Source: Trebouxia sp. TZW2008
Taxonomy: Eukaryota > Chlorophyta > Trebouxiophyceae > Trebouxiales > Trebouxiaceae
DNA: 64,000 bases
Direction: 5' to 3'
NCBI GenBank assembly: GCA_002118135.1
Contig: BDIU01000091.1
Coordinates: 124,001-188,000 of the forward strand
Position 1 is the stretch's first letter, and each line of letters begins with the position of its first letter. The translations under genes were made by a program, and so were the position numbers. The notes under the pieces are model-generated. The model did not search any database, had not been told where the DNA came from, and saw nothing but the letters and a program-made list of their open reading frames with translations. Below, piece after piece: positions 46,836-59,051 of the stretch.

Positions 46836-47955
46836 ATGGGTGCGGACAGAGTACGGCCTCGTGCTGCAGCTGCACAGCAAAGGTTGGCCACACAGCAGCA
46901 ACCTATGAAGAAGCGTGGCGCGCCAGCGAGATACACTAACAACGGGGTAAGCTATCAGGAGCGCTCCTACCCAATTTCTCAAGGCCCGGCAAGGACACAG
47001 AAGGTCAGTCGTGCTTGCATTTTTGCGCTGAGTAAGACGTACAGCTCGACATCGTCACGCACACGCGGTGCATGATCGTTGTCGCTGCTGCAGTACGAAG
47101 ACCCGGAGTACCCAGAGCCTGAATACAAAGCAGGAAAGCACTCGCGAGTTCAGTCAGCGGATCTACTTGCAAAGCTGAAGGTCGGTACCAAACTGTGATT
47201 TGCGAGCAAACGCATGCTGATCTGACCTGTTTGCACCGGCATGGGTGTGCTCGCTCTCCGACGCTACCGGATGCATGTCCAAGTGTTAGCGAGCTTCCTG
47301 ACCCGCGCACTTCGCGGTTGATCAAGAGGCCTGTCTGCAGCTCTGACTATTTGCAGTGTCCTCAGACAGCAAGTTGCTTTGGTGTTTTCTCGATTCCAAC
47401 TTCAAAACAACCCTACTGTGCGCGTGCTGTGCAGCAACTGAGCTGTCTATGACTCTATCATGCGTTTGGTGCAGATGTCAAGTTTGAAGAAGTACTGCTT
47501 TGTTCACAACATTGACATTGATGACCAGCCCCCAAAAGACCAGCTCCTACATGCCATTCATCGACATTGGAAGCATCAGGTATGTTTACCTATTGTAGTG
47601 CTGTGCGTGCTTTGCTGTGCATGTGTTGGCTCTCACAGCAATTCAAAGTATCCAATACTTCAGGTCTGCACTGCATTTGTGCACTGATGCACACACATGG
47701 GTGATGGTGGCAGTACTCCCTCAACATGGGCTGCCGCACAAAGTGCTGTCTGCGAAAAGCATAGCACATAGCACTACCTGAAAACTCTACAGCTATATTC
47801 ATTGCAGCCTTGCACTGCTCAGTTTGCAATTGTGCTTCAGCAAATGATCTATCATAACAGGGCTGTTTGTTGTGCAGGTAGTAGATGACAAAGTCATTCT
47901 GAAAAAATTTGCTTATGCCCTGTCAGAAAAAGCAGACTTTGGCCCAAGGGAGTGA
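46836..47955 (+). CDS. SAP30-like subunit of Sin3 histone deacetylase complex
   Basis: Predicted Sin3-binding adaptor of the nuclear Sin3-HDAC co-repressor. Four exons (46836-47003, 47094-47180, 47475-47579 and 47878-47955) give 145 residues in frame. The N-terminus is basic and Gln/Ala-rich (RPRAAAAQQRL, then MKKRGAPARYTNNGV). An acidic Tyr/Pro stretch (YEDPEYPEPEY) follows. The C-terminal third resembles the SAP30 Sin3-binding helix set: SADLLAKLKMSSLKKYCFVH, then PKDQLLHAIHRHWKHQ and KVILKKFAYAL. Animal SAP30 has an upstream zinc finger that is absent here, as in the plant AFR proteins. The assignment rests on a short domain. Confidence 0.72.
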
Positions 47956-48651
47956 GCTGAAGCAAAATGTCGTAGACCAGATGCAGATTCCTCGAGTGCT
48001 GTGAGCAGTCATAGGACATGAATCCAACGCAAATGATTGCATTGTACATGCTGGTTGTCTACAGATAGATGCAGCATGTATCCACAGATCAGCTCATCTT
48101 GTGGTTGCCATTCCAAGATCTGGCTTATTCCTGTGCCCATGAACTCCAGCATACATTGTCTTTCAAGCTTGTGTTTTGTTGACGTTCATGCCTTTGAGCT
48201 TAACGGCCTTATCAGGAGGTCCAGAGAGGTCATGCATTGCAGTACTGGTGCTTTTGCCCCTGCAAGATGTGACTGCCTGCAAGATTTCTTTCAGCCGTGC
48301 AGGTCATATACTTACTGTAACAATCTGCGCACCTCGCTGTTGGAGGGCAATGTTATTTGGCTGATGGCTTCTGCCTTGCATTTCAAATCATCACTGATGG
48401 GATGTACCACAAATGTCACAAAACATGTTCCTTAGCTATTGTACACAGATTTTACAGTGCTGGCAACAGACTGAGAGCCTTCAGGCGCCTGGCTGTGGCA
48501 CAGCTTATGGCAGAATAACAAAACACAACACATATCACTTGCTGTACAATGATTCTTGTCCTCTGCACTACTTGCCCTTTATCCCATGCTGCGTCTGTTT
48601 GTACAGGCTCAAGCTATGACGCCGACCGTTGTAGAGTTGTGTTCCATGTTC
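47956..48651. other. Convergent intergenic region
   Basis: 3' flanks of two convergent genes; no supported feature. Confidence 0.45.
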
Positions 48652-51625
48652 TCACTTTGAAGTGGGCTGCTGCAGCAGCAACCTGGCAGCACCAAGGGTG
48701 ACTAAACCTGCAGCAGCAGCTGCTGCCAAGCCAGCTGGAGAGTAGCCTACTGTCTCGCCCCTGCAAAAGCAAACCCATCATGACTTACAGCACAGCTTCA
48801 GTCAGATTTCAGCTTGTTACAGATGCAGCAAACTCAGCAGCCATAACAGTATTGACTAAACTCTGTGCCAAATTGCGCGGCACATGCATCAGCTCAAGTG
48901 TGAGAGGTGTTGCTGCAGCAACAGCTGATACTCTTATGCCCAAAGTGACTGTTGAGTCTCAAACCCACCATGAGGGGCACACAATACAATCAACGTATGT
49001 TTACAAATGGAGATGCTGCAACACAAAAACTTGGCACGCTGAAGCTTGACAAAGATTGATGCTTCAGATGGCAATGAGTCCACCCAGAACCGCCGTTGTC
49101 AGAGTCTTTTGCATATCAGTGCTGAGTCAGTGGCCTGGCCATGCATAGCTTCAGGCAAGACTTCGTCAGCCAAGTTATCAACATAAAGAATCTGATGTCA
49201 ATGTGTCAGCAGCATCAATGTGTGACACAAAACAGTCTGCAAACAGGACAGAGCTAAGTGCTGATAGTAGAAGGACCGATTACACATTTAGACTGAACCC
49301 TGGGCAAAGCCCATCAGGATTGAATGATAACGGAGCGATGTGGCCAGAGCAGACAAACCTACCATAGGCCCCAGAGACCCTGAGCATATAGCACTGATCC
49401 TGTCACAGCAGCTACAGTAAACGCATTCAGTCCCCATGGCAAGCTGCTTGCTCCTTGTACTGCATCTTGCTCTTGGTTTTCTTGCTGTATGATGCTGCTT
49501 GCTTTCTGTTGAGACACTGGTGCCTGCAATGCAGCAGAATCATCGCCACCACTCAAGTTTGAACTGCTTGTTATTAAAAGTCTAGGACCCTGCTAGGTGC
49601 AGACAAAAGCATGCAGCTTGAGATGATGAGTTGTCTGCCATCTTTTGATGATTGGTTGTGCTATTTCATGCAAGGAAATCGTGCAGTTGCAGTTCTATGC
49701 TACTGCATCTGTATAGGTGCACTCAGTCGTAATGCATACAAAGCAACCTGCGACTTCAGGTTTGTAGTGCTCATACACAGCAGTCTGATTGTCTTGCTGG
49801 CTCAGAAGTCAGCTTTGGTTCATGCGCACAAGACGTGAAACCGGGTGCACTGCATTCACCAAAAGCATCAGTGCCGAGGGTAGTCACACCTGGTATACAG
49901 GTGTTAAGGTGCTTTCATTGCTTGTGTTCAAGCCCCACATTGCGCTGGACTGGTCCTGAGGAATGCTATCACTAGAAACATTAGGGCGGTTGGGTGCAGC
50001 CCCTGCTGGGGCCTTGTTGCCGCCCGCCACAACATTATATACAAGTCCCAAGGAAATGACTGCGCTGGCTATGGTCATGATCATTGTGCCTGCACAGTGT
50101 TCATGTGTACATGCCATTTCTGACAGTGCATCTTGGAATTGCAACATTAGAGGCAGCTTGCGCATGCTGTTGCATCCTAGGTTGATTTACAAGGCATGTA
50201 CACGGTACAAGCTTTGATACAAGTACAGCTATGTGCCAATCTGTTCGTGATGTGTGGCGCAACATGACAAAAGCGAGATGTGTCAAGCGCATCAGTGTTG
50301 CTCTGCATATGCTTGGCAACACTGTACCAAGTGCCTCACCAGCAACACAGCAATGGCTTTCTGATAGATCTGTGTGCAAAAAATGTCGCAATGGCAGCAG
50401 CACACACAAGTATGGCGCTTTGCGAGCCTGATCTTAGTCTGACAAGCATTGCTGCTGACAACTGGTGAAGATAATGATGTCAGCAATGCACAAGCTTGAT
50501 GATGCAGTGTCTCACCAGCGACACCAGCAATGGCTTTCTGATAGAACCTCTGAGCAAGGAATGCCGCAATGGCAGCACAGCCCAAAGTGGGGGCCCATGT
50601 GGCCCTGCTGCCCTCAGATGTGGTGTGGTGATTCATGCTCCCGAAGGTGAACAACAGGAAGCCAGCGATGCTGACCAGTACGCCAGTCCAGCCACCCTGC
50701 TTGGCCACAACACGGTCAGAATCACCACCCGTGTTGCTATGCTTCAACATGCTTTCGCATGAGATGAGGTCTTGCGGTCGCAATGTGTGAAGATAATCAA
50801 GGTTGCTCTGCTTCAGCATGCACTGTCACATGTGTCGCTATCTATGCTAAGTGTGCTTGGCACCCAAATGCTCCTGATGATATGATCATAGTACAATCAC
50901 TGCCCATGCTGCTGTATTTCAACATGAGATGCTGCAGGTGGTCTATGATCTTTGCTGTGCTGCATGAGTTGCAGCTGGAGGCATTGTCTTACTGTTACAT
51001 GTTGCAGTATCAAGCCCGGGTTTGCGCAATGATGCAATGCAATGCAATGCAATGCAGTGCCACATGCTGTTGTCGTGTTGCTTGGCAGCAAGCTACACTG
51101 TGGTCCTATGGTGGTATGCAAGGCTGCCAGTCACCTTGAACGGCAAGCTGAGAAGCCCTGCTGCACCATTCACTATGCCCCATGGAATGGACAGGTTATA
51201 GTCATTAAACAGGGCATGCCGCTGCCTTGCAGAAGCCCTCTGTGCTGCTTTGCTACTGTGAGGCATAGCATTGGCGTCTATTGCCTGCACACACAGTCAA
51301 GCCTGAGCTAAGCTTTCTGCTGAACTAGGTGTCAAGCTTGCAGGCTGTGGGTTGCTTAGGGCTTTATTGTACTGAGCTCCCGCCTGACTGAGTGAAATGG
51401 CGCTTTGCAGGATGATAGCCTACCTACCTTTGACCAGGCCGCTTTGCATGTGCACACACGGACAGTCTTGTGCCTCCGAGACGCACTGCAGTCTCCCCCG
51501 AGTTTAACATCCCTAGTGTATATGCGCGGCGCAAGCGAAGCATGGGGACCGCTGGACAGCGCGTGAACTCTGCGCAGGGAGCAAGCCACCCGCGTGCAAG
51601 TACAGGCGCCCGCGACGGCAAACAT
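48652..51625 (-). CDS. Plastid-targeted multi-pass membrane protein, unrecognised
   Basis: Six exons downward: 51625-51428, 51221-51135, 50696-50516, 50089-49890, 49589-49363 and 48760-48652, 333 residues in frame. The first 66 residues are rich in R, S, A and C with almost no acidic residues (MFAVAGACTCTRVACSLRR), typical of a transit peptide. Helices: WGIVNGAAGLLSLPF, GVLVSIAGFLLFTFGSM, APTLGCAAIAAFLAQRF, MIMTIASAVISLGLVYNVV, NAFTVAAVTGSVLYAQGLWG and LAAAAAAGLVTLGAARLLL. A polar Gln/Asn-rich loop separates helices 4 and 5. The spacing of helices 2-4 faintly recalls TMEM14/FAX fatty-acid exporters, but I would not rely on it. Its W-spanning splice (TG|G after LW) has the same phase as in the next gene upstream. 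Confidence 0.6.
50316..50400 (-). repeat. Ghost copy of exon 3 3' end of the 333-residue membrane-protein gene
   Basis: It duplicates the end of exon 3 and its donor (real copy 50510-50575), sharing CTCACCAGC and CAGCAATGGCTTTCTGATAGA and CGCAATGGCAGCA, about 195 bp downstream in the gene's direction. Confidence 0.88.
51032..51060. repeat. (ATGCA)n short tandem repeat
   Basis: GATGCA then ATGCA repeated four to five times, within an intron. Confidence 0.85.
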
Positions 51626-52662
51626 GTCACGCGCTGGACCTCAGTTCTGCTGCTGCTGGTGTTGAACGGTAAAGCTGAGGACGGAAACACAAGTCCCCTC
51701 GCAAGCGCGGCTCGAACAGTTATGTTGCCACTGGAATGGGTGTATAGTCCAGGTGACAACCCGAAGACGGGCGCGCCACAGCAAAATCGCACGAAGGGTC
51801 CTGTCTGGCTGTATCTGGCAAAACTGCAGTTCGAAAGCTAGTCAAAATCTCAGCCTGAGCCACTGCGCTGTCGACTCTGTGAGCAAATTTGACCAGTTCA
51901 TCATCTTCCAAGCTCTTGTTTGGTTGAATTAGGTTGTTTATGCCTGACAAGTCTCAAAATGCTGTGACATGGTGTCTCGCACATCCATGTCCCTGAATGT
52001 CCTAAGTGAAAGCTTGCAGGGCATGGGCCCAGCTACACATTGGTCTCGGTACATATCGTTATACCAATTTCAGAATGTGTTGCGCACAGCTGAACATGCC
52101 TCAATGGGCAAGTACAAGTCATTCGTTTGCTTTGTCTGAAGAGCAAGCCAAATTGGTCAGTGTCTGTATCAGTGTTGTACATGAAGACATCTACAGCTAA
52201 GAACGCAGCTGAAGGCCAGCACTTGACTCTGACATATTATGTCTGGGCATGTGTGCTTCAAGCCTGAGCACCCAGTATCTGCACTATGACGCCTCACATA
52301 GTTTGCATAGCCAGTGCAGTTGCAAACGACAAACAAACAGATGAAACAAGTTGGCTGGCAACCAATCTACATGTTGTGGAGACTTGTTGCCAGATGAGCT
52401 GCATGATCTGGCACTTCAATTCCAAAGCTTGCTGTCAAGCCCAGACCTCTGTGACAGTGCGATAGCTTTCTGGCTGCAAAGTCTGAGGGTGCCTTCTACT
52501 GCAGAGTGATAGGCAGTACTTGCTTGTACCTGATCCAGCATTTGGGCTGGAATGTTTCAATATGCCCTCTGCGTGTGGTCTGCAGCTTATTGCATCTGAT
52601 GTAGCTGCTCTCACTGGCGGTTAGTAGTTGGCATCAACACATGCTTGCATTTATAGATAGTC
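51626..52662. other. Intergenic region with one possible orphan exon
   Basis: On the minus strand, after an acceptor-like TTGTCAG at 51946, an open stretch (51720-51945) reads SLEDDELVKFAHRVD and SAVAQAEILTSF, which looks like helical coding sequence. No partner exons were found. Nothing else is supported. Confidence 0.35.
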
Positions 52663-54625
52663 TTAGCCGCCAGGCAAGCTTTCTACCAAGGGAACTTGGA
52701 GGTAACGCATAGTGATCATGACTACCAAGCCTGTGACTACAGAGCCTATTTCGCTCTGGATGGACAAGCCAAAAAAGTAATCCCTGCACAGCACAAGAGA
52801 GCTTGCAGCAGAGTTGGGGTACCAGCCTTGAATAGTGTGACAAGCTAAACAGGCGGGCAATGTCAGACAAATGATTTAGGATTGCAGAGGACCAGAATGG
52901 TTGGAAACAGCTGTTTGATCCAGTACGTACCAAGCTGGGCCTGCTGAGCTTATCTCGCACACGTCGAGAATGACTCAATGAATGAGTGTCAGACAGCAGG
53001 TGTATAGGAACATGCACAGCAAGAATACCTTGTGATATTCAATGCACTTGTAGAAAGGCAAGCAGATTGCCCGTATGTGAAGCCTTCACTTTCACTTGCC
53101 AACAACGATGTGCATGTGGCAGCAGAATGGACATGACACTGCGCTGACACAACGCACCACACTTCTTGTCAAGACAGCTATTGCATGTGGTGCATATGCA
53201 GCTGTGCCTAAAGGTTGACGAGGGCAAATGCAAGTTGGCTATGCAAACCAAGATCTGCATACCCCTCATACGAAAGTGCCTCAAGCTGCTGAAATTGTGA
53301 GTCATGATGACACTACAAGTGCCTGATGATCATTGCCAAATGAAGTTGAGCACAGTGGCAGGTGTTTTGGAAACAGTTCATTGATTCCAGATGCATCTAG
53401 CTGGGTTATAGGACCCCACCAGTAAGCATGTAGACAATGATGATGTCAATGACAGACAGTACAGCCAAATTTTGGTGCGCACCAAGAGTTCCAAACGCCA
53501 CGCCAATAGAGGATCACTCCTGTGATGGCGATGAGGGTATAGATGTTTGCACGCACATCAAAGCGCACATTCTCCTCAAATGCAGCTGCCACAGCTTCTT
53601 GGACTGCCTCAGTCACGGTTTCTTGGACAACCTGTGTTCAGGGTGCAACTATTTGACTCTGACACACTCAGGTTGCACAGGTGCTACACAGCAGGCCATG
53701 TATATGTTTGTCACAGGCAATTGCAACATCAACATTTGGTACTGCTGCTGGTAGAGCAGATTGGTGCCTAATAGATGCATTGACTGAATCCAAGCAGTAA
53801 CAACATGCCATCATGTATGGCTTAGCCCATTAGATACATACATGAAACGCATGCCAGTCAGACTCAAAGGCCTTGCTAGGTATGTATATGTCCCTAAGCG
53901 ACTGTCTTTGTGTAAACTAGTCTGTGCACATGCTGAAGCACTACAGATGCACTGATCGAGAGTGTCACTATTGCCTTTGTAGCATCAGCCACTGCATGAC
54001 AACAGGCAGTCTTGCAGCTGACAATGCAACGAGGTGGAATGCAGCTCATACCTCTTGCATGGCGTCCTGTACTGCCTCCTGAATAGCTTCTTGCACCGCT
54101 TCTTGAACAAAGTCAACTTCAACCCTGTTATCGTTTTGATCTTTTTCGCCTTCTTCTCCTTCATCATCTCCTTGACCGGTGTCATCATCCTGCCTGTTGA
54201 CAACTATTGTAAATGCCACATCTGAGCTCTGCATGAGCAGATGTCAAGTCAGCATATGAAGGCATTGGACTCACGTATTTAGTACAACCAGTTCAAGCTG
54301 AGGGCGGTGATCCCAGAAATGGTCTGCAGCTGTCTGAGACCACCAATGGGCTCTTTCAGGCGAGTCAGGTGTCACAATGTGTATCGCTGACCTCATTCTG
54401 CTGGTCTATATCGCTGGAGTTTTTGAAAAGGTTCGAGGGAGTGCGCCTAGCACCTAAAAGCCCAGAAGCTCTGCTTCGAACCCTTTCTACTGTGCTTTGC
54501 GTCCTTCTAGGAGACCGCGTATCAGGAGAGTCGCTGTCGCTATGGCTGGCGATGGTCACAACTTTGTCGTCATTTTCCAATAAAGGAGTCTCGGCATTAT
54601 CGCCCTCATCACTGCTGCCTCGCAT
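52663..54625 (-). CDS. Membrane protein with acidic N-terminal region, unrecognised
   Basis: Four exons downward (54625-54392, 54189-54052, 53631-53483 and 52783-52663) give 213 residues in frame. The N-terminal half is hydrophilic: Ser/Arg-rich (TRSPRRTQSTVERVRSR), then Asp/Glu-rich (DDDTGQGDDEGEEGEKD). An amphipathic segment follows with the repeated unit (V/I)QEAV: VDFVQEAVQEAIQEAVQDAM, then VVQETVTEAVQEAVAAAF. Two helices then flank the short motif YWRGVWNSWDYFFG: NIYTLIAITGVILYW and IGSVVTGLVVMITMRYL. The C-terminus is short (VESLPGG). The QEAV tract spans an exon boundary without breaking register. No family recognised; a single hairpin membrane anchor with a cytosolic head is the simplest reading. 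Confidence 0.55.
52893..52965 (+). repeat. Dispersed repeat family B, copy 3 (intron)
   Basis: ATGGTTGGAAACAGCTGTTTG, GTACGTACCAAGCTGGGCC, TGCTGAGCTTATCTCGCACA, then an ATGACTCAATGAATGAG tail; lies in intron 3 of the 52.7-54.6 kb gene. Confidence 0.75.
53861..53960 (+). repeat. Dispersed repeat family C, copy 2 (intron)
   Basis: AAAGGCCTTGCTAGGTATGT, GACTGTCTTTGTGTAA, CTAGTCTGTGCACATG; lies in intron 2 of the 52.7-54.6 kb gene. Confidence 0.72.
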
Positions 54626-55130
54626 CAGGAGGTCTTACAGCTAGCACAGCATTAGCAAGTTCTTGGTTGCGAGCATGGCGCGGCTCGCTCCGCACTGGCT
54701 GCAAGGCCGCAGCTGGCCTGGCGCAGACAGCAGCGCATGGCTGCAAACCGAGCGTGCAGGAGAATTACTTTCAACTGAAATCAAAACGCTCGACACCCCA
54801 GATGTGCATGGCAGCTCAATTGGCAATTGGAAGGCACTTTGGATGCCCTGCTGACTAGTGCAGTTACAGAAAGCCGTCTCGTGCAAGGGAAGGTTCCTTT
54901 GCTGCGTACTTGCAGAACCAGATGATCTGCACGAAGTAAATTTTGATAAAATACAGGCTTGTCCACACATTAATTACAATTATATTACAATTATACAATT
55001 AATTATAAATCAGAACACAACTTGTCGACCAATCCCTGCTATCATTGCATGTATATCATATTGTACAGCATTCAAATGTCTTGCATTAACACCAGAGTTG
55101 CCGTGGGGGAGGATGATTGATGACCCTGAG
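54626..55130. other. Intergenic region with AT-rich near-palindrome
   Basis: At 54969-55014, TTAATTACAATTATA and TATACAATTAATTATAA form an imperfect inverted repeat in otherwise GC-moderate DNA. No gene is seen. Confidence 0.5.
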
Positions 55131-56890
55131 TCAGTCCTTCCACAGCCCTTCTCGTTTCAGCTTCTGTCTATAAGCATCCCTCTCCTTGACCTCAAGCTGT
55201 GCATCAAACTCGCGCAGCTCGCTAGCTAGCTTCTCGCTCTCTTCCTCATACAATCGCTGCTGCTTCTGTGTTTCAGTTTCTTGGACCGGCTCCTGGGCTA
55301 CAGCTTTGGCTGCTGCTGGGTATGTGGGCGCCGACTGCTTTGGAATGATGATGCCTCTGAACCAAGAGACTGCCAGCGCTCCTATGCCTAGTCCGGTCAC
55401 TGTCAATCCCTGCAACACACATCCTGATGCGCGAAAATCATTGAAGTTGAATGAGCCCAAGCATTGTATATAACCCTGTGGCTTCAGGGATGGCCAAAAT
55501 CCGCATGCTCTTGACATTTCTTTCCAGCCAAACATTTGCAGCTATACACAGCAAGTGTAATAACCAGGTCTGGACTCTATATCATGCATTCCACTGTACA
55601 ACTGCTTGTGACAGTCAACTGTACTCAAATGCACACATGGCCAATACAGGACTGCTGCTTGCGATTATGCTGACTTTTGAGCTGGATGTCTGTTCTAAAC
55701 AACTTACAATGTGCCAGCTAAGACTCAGAGAATACCAAAGTGCACATTGCAGTGCTACATGGCATGCATTTGAAAGCCTACCAGTGTCATTGCCAGCGGG
55801 AAGACGAACAGACCGCCCAAGCCCAGTAATACGCCAGCAAGTGGTAAAAGCCAGAAAATTGATGTCAAGGCTAGGGCACCAAATGCAGCAGCAAATGCCA
55901 GAAAGCCAGCAATGATAGGCCCTGCAAGCCATGAAAGCTTTGTCAGCTTTGAAGTTCATGAGCATGCACAGTCAGCATCATTGAGATCATCATTTGATTG
56001 CTTGCCCTTGAGGTTTTGCAACCCTGTCAGGTGCATACAGAACCTCCTGTTATTCGTCGGAAGGTTTGAGATCAAGCCAGTTTTGCATGGTCATGACTGG
56101 CTAGGCAGATTGGTGTTGCCGTACTCAGGCAAGCACAATCTCTCTGCAAACAAGAGTGACATGGGCTCTCTTGCTTTCCAACCACACAGGATCGCACTGG
56201 TTGGAGACGGTGATTGCTCATGTGCACAACCAGCTGGGCCTGCTGAGCCTGTCTAGCATGCGTTTTGATGAAACAAACGAATGCTTTCCAACCCAACCAC
56301 GCCAAGCTGACCTGCAAGTATGGTGCCCAAGACACCTAATCCAATTATTGCAAAGGAGGCGCCTTTCCAGCTTGGCTTGTCTTTTCCAACTTCTATTTTG
56401 GGTATACCCCAGTCTCCAGGTCCAAATTTTGAGGCTTGGAAAGGCACTTGTTGCCGTGCCTGTTGCAACTGCTGCTCTGCTTGCTGAAACAACCTCTGGC
56501 CCTGCTGGAACTGACCATTTTTGAACATCCTCTCGCCTTCTGCAAACAGCTGCTTGGCGTCGTCCAGGCTGCCTTTGCCTTTTGCAAAGAAGTCGTCTTC
56601 AAAGAAAGAATCCCCTCGCCTTCTGCTACCAGCTTGAACATGGCACCTTGGCCTGCATGCGCAGCAGGCTCAGGCATTGCTCCGTATGGCAGGCATTCGC
56701 AGTGACGCCAAGAATGCTTGACAGCATCTTGCTCACCTGCTGTTGTGCAGCCTTGCAGCATGCCAGGCCTGCAAGCTGGTCAGCGATCTATATGGTCTTG
56801 GCGTACCGAGGCTGCGGGCTGCCAGGCCCGAATGCAGACTGCAATGCTGGATCTGACTTGACAGCATCATGATATTGTTTCACCGGAGCC
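55131..56890 (-). CDS. Membrane protein with long amphipathic N-terminal region, unrecognised (5' end uncertain)
   Basis: The last three exons are firm: about 56660-56312, 55921-55782 and 55409-55131, in phase. The first reads KGKGSLDDAKQLFAEGERMF and QQGQRLFQQAEQQLQQARQQ, a charged Gln-rich helix that may stack like a TPR-type or coiled-coil segment. A membrane part follows: ASFAIIGLGVLGTILAG, FLAFAAAFGALALTSIFWLL, GVLLGLGGLFVFPLAMTL and LTVTGLGIGALAVSWF. A soluble tail with a coiled coil ends the protein (LYEEESEKLASELREFDAQL ... REGLWKD). Upstream, 56780-56890 contains likely coding sequence (KQYHDAVKSDPALQ then FGPGSPQPRYAKT), but the joining intron is unclear. No family assigned; a plastid membrane location is a guess. 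Confidence 0.55.
56195..56270 (+). repeat. Dispersed repeat family B, copy 4 (intron)
   Basis: CACTGGTTGGAGACGGTGATT, AACCAGCTGGGCCTGCTGAGC, CTGTCTAGCATGCGTTTTGA, in the intron between exons ending 56312 and starting 55921. Confidence 0.78.
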
Positions 56891-57112
56891 TGGCTTTTTC
56901 GCAGGCAGACTTTGAATGAAGAAGCTTTCAGTGGAGGTCATTCTCTAGTCAGCTAGCTACTTAACACTGGTGGAAGCTAGCAAGGAATCTGACTCTGCTG
57001 CACAAAGCACTCCAGGGTCTTCTCAGGTCAAGCGCTTTTGAGCAGTGCACTCTCGCTTGTCCGTCAGCGCGTTGAATCTCGGCATCTGCCAGTCTGGTAG
57101 CTTGTCGAGCTG

Positions 57113-57688
57113 ATGGACCGTCGGTGGCGTGGCCAACAGGGCCAGGCTGCTCTCAAGTCCTTGGAATCGTTCTATGCGTACAAAGACAGCTTGCCGGCAC
57201 TTGCTGATAGCCAGCAGTGCGCTTCAAGCGCAGACATCTACTCCACGTACAGCTGCCTCCACGCAGCCGGCAAAGGAACGGTTGCCTTATGCAGTCCTAA
57301 ACACGACTTGATCTACTTGCAAGTACAGGGCAAACCTGAAGTGAGGGCACTGTTCATCTGCCAAACTCGATTTTGAACGATTGCACCATATCTTTGGACC
57401 TGAACTGTGCCTCAGGGTAGCAATGATGCCAGCGCACCCAACATTGGCCAGGATGTCATCGTGCCAGTCAGTGCCAGCTACAGCAGATTGACCCCGGATT
57501 TCCTCAGTTCTTTACTGGAGCTTAGCCCTGCGGAATCTGCTGCCGTGGTCTTGGCGCTTGTTGACAGGGATGGCACCGTGGTCATGAACAGGCTGCATCA
57601 GGGCATTGCAGCGCCAGCTGAAGGCTTCACAGGCACTGACACCCTTGGCACTGGCAAGAAACGCAAGAAAACTGCCGTTCAAGAATAG
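57113..57688 (+). CDS. Sen15-domain tRNA-splicing endonuclease subunit (probable)
   Basis: Likely structural subunit of the nuclear tRNA-splicing endonuclease. Two exons (57113-57340 and 57416-57688) give 166 residues in frame. Sen15-like features: the strand region TVALCSPKHDLIYLQVQGKPE, DVIVPVSASYSRLTPDFLSS, and AAVVLALVDRDGTVVMNRLH followed by QGIAAPAE. This fits the family pattern of IVPVS, then a strand with DDSTVVYYRL, then a G-(I/L)-xxP end. The C-terminus is basic (GKKRKKTAVQE). The N-terminal part is less conserved. The catalytic His/Lys of Sen2 and Sen34 is not expected here. Divergent from the 55-56 kb membrane-protein gene. Confidence 0.62.
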
Positions 57689-59051
57689 CAGGCATAATTA
57701 ATCTATCAGTCAGTCCACCAAGCAATCAGTTGCTTGTACTGCCCTTGGTTTCAATTAGGGGTGTCAACATACAACAACTACAACGCAAAACAGCAAGACA
57801 CAACAAGACTTACCAAGGACACATGCCCTAAGTGAAAAGTGAGCCATTCACCGTCTTATCACAGAGGCATGCAGCAAGTGTCCACACTTGCCTGCAGGTA
57901 GGTGTCATGATATGCTGCTGCGTTTGCAAATCCGTGCAAATCCTTCAGCACATTTGACAACTCAATTCGGGAACGAGTTGCACTCAGCAGTGTCTTTTAC
58001 AGGCTGCATAAAATTAGTCACAGCGAGCTTGGACTCGGGAAAATTGCAGCAGAAGAGGCCTGCTTGTCCACCACTCCCTCACCCTGAGAAGCTCAGAGCA
58101 ACAGGCTTAGCGTTGCACAACTTGACAGCACAGATTGAATTTGCAGTAATAGCAGCTTGCCATGCAAGTACGTGTGGTCGCATGCATGCAGCTGCGTTTT
58201 CCCAGACTATTGCTGAGCAAAATATGCAACCAGGGACTATCACAGCCACTGTGAGATAGGATGCCCATGTGTGCACTCAGTCTCATTAAGCTATAAAAGT
58301 CTTGGTGCAGGCAATGTCTGCAAAATTTTCAGCTGTACGAGACTCTAGAGCCTGACTCAGGAAGCTGATCATTACGCAGGCTGTGTGGTGCATCAAGCAG
58401 CAAATCTCACCTGTTCAGCTGGTCATAAAAGCTTGCAGCTTCAATTGTGCATCAACTTCCATCTGACGCTTTCATCAGGCGTTTTGTCGACAATTCCATT
58501 GCCATGCTGCTGCCTCACAGACGCTTGTGTTATAATTGTGCTAGACAAGGAGCACAGGGACAAAGTTGAATAATGTTCTGAACAAATCGCACTGCCCAAA
58601 AATCGCACATTCGCATCCCCTACTGCTGCTGTAGCTGCGAGTTACCGTAGCATGGCATTCTGCACAATGGGGATATCAAACTCTTGTGCATCCAATGACC
58701 TCACTACAAACGAGTAGTGGTAGCCATCGTGCTGATGATGTGATGATGTAATGATGTGATGATGTAATGCATCAAAATGTGGGCGTCCATGTGCTGCGTT
58801 TAGTTCTGACACACCCTGGTAGACTGGCTCATGGTGCTAGTCAGTTGCAACTGTATTGTGACCGCGTCTTGACTTTGAGCTCAAAGCTGCAGACATGTCT
58901 CAAAGTCACACCAACACAACAAAAGCCAAAGTGTGTCACTGACTTAGAGCAATGATTGCAGAGCATGACATCATACAAACTCCCACATGCATGTCTTTGC
59001 ATCACACATCACACGCTGAGTGCAGCGCAATCAGCTTAGGCAAGCTGGCTG
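57689..59051. other. Convergent intergenic region
   Basis: No gene was recognised. A TGATGATG / TGATGTAA short repeat lies at 58734-58770. Confidence 0.45.
58734..58770. repeat. (TGATGATG/TGATGTAA)n short tandem repeat
   Basis: Alternating TGATGATG and TGATGTAA units, about four in all. Confidence 0.85.

Noticed and set aside
51470..51841. Plus-strand open frame (MPPRRTAVSPEF...)
   Set aside because: It overlaps, in antisense, the transit-peptide exon of the 48.7-51.6 kb gene and has no splice or domain support.
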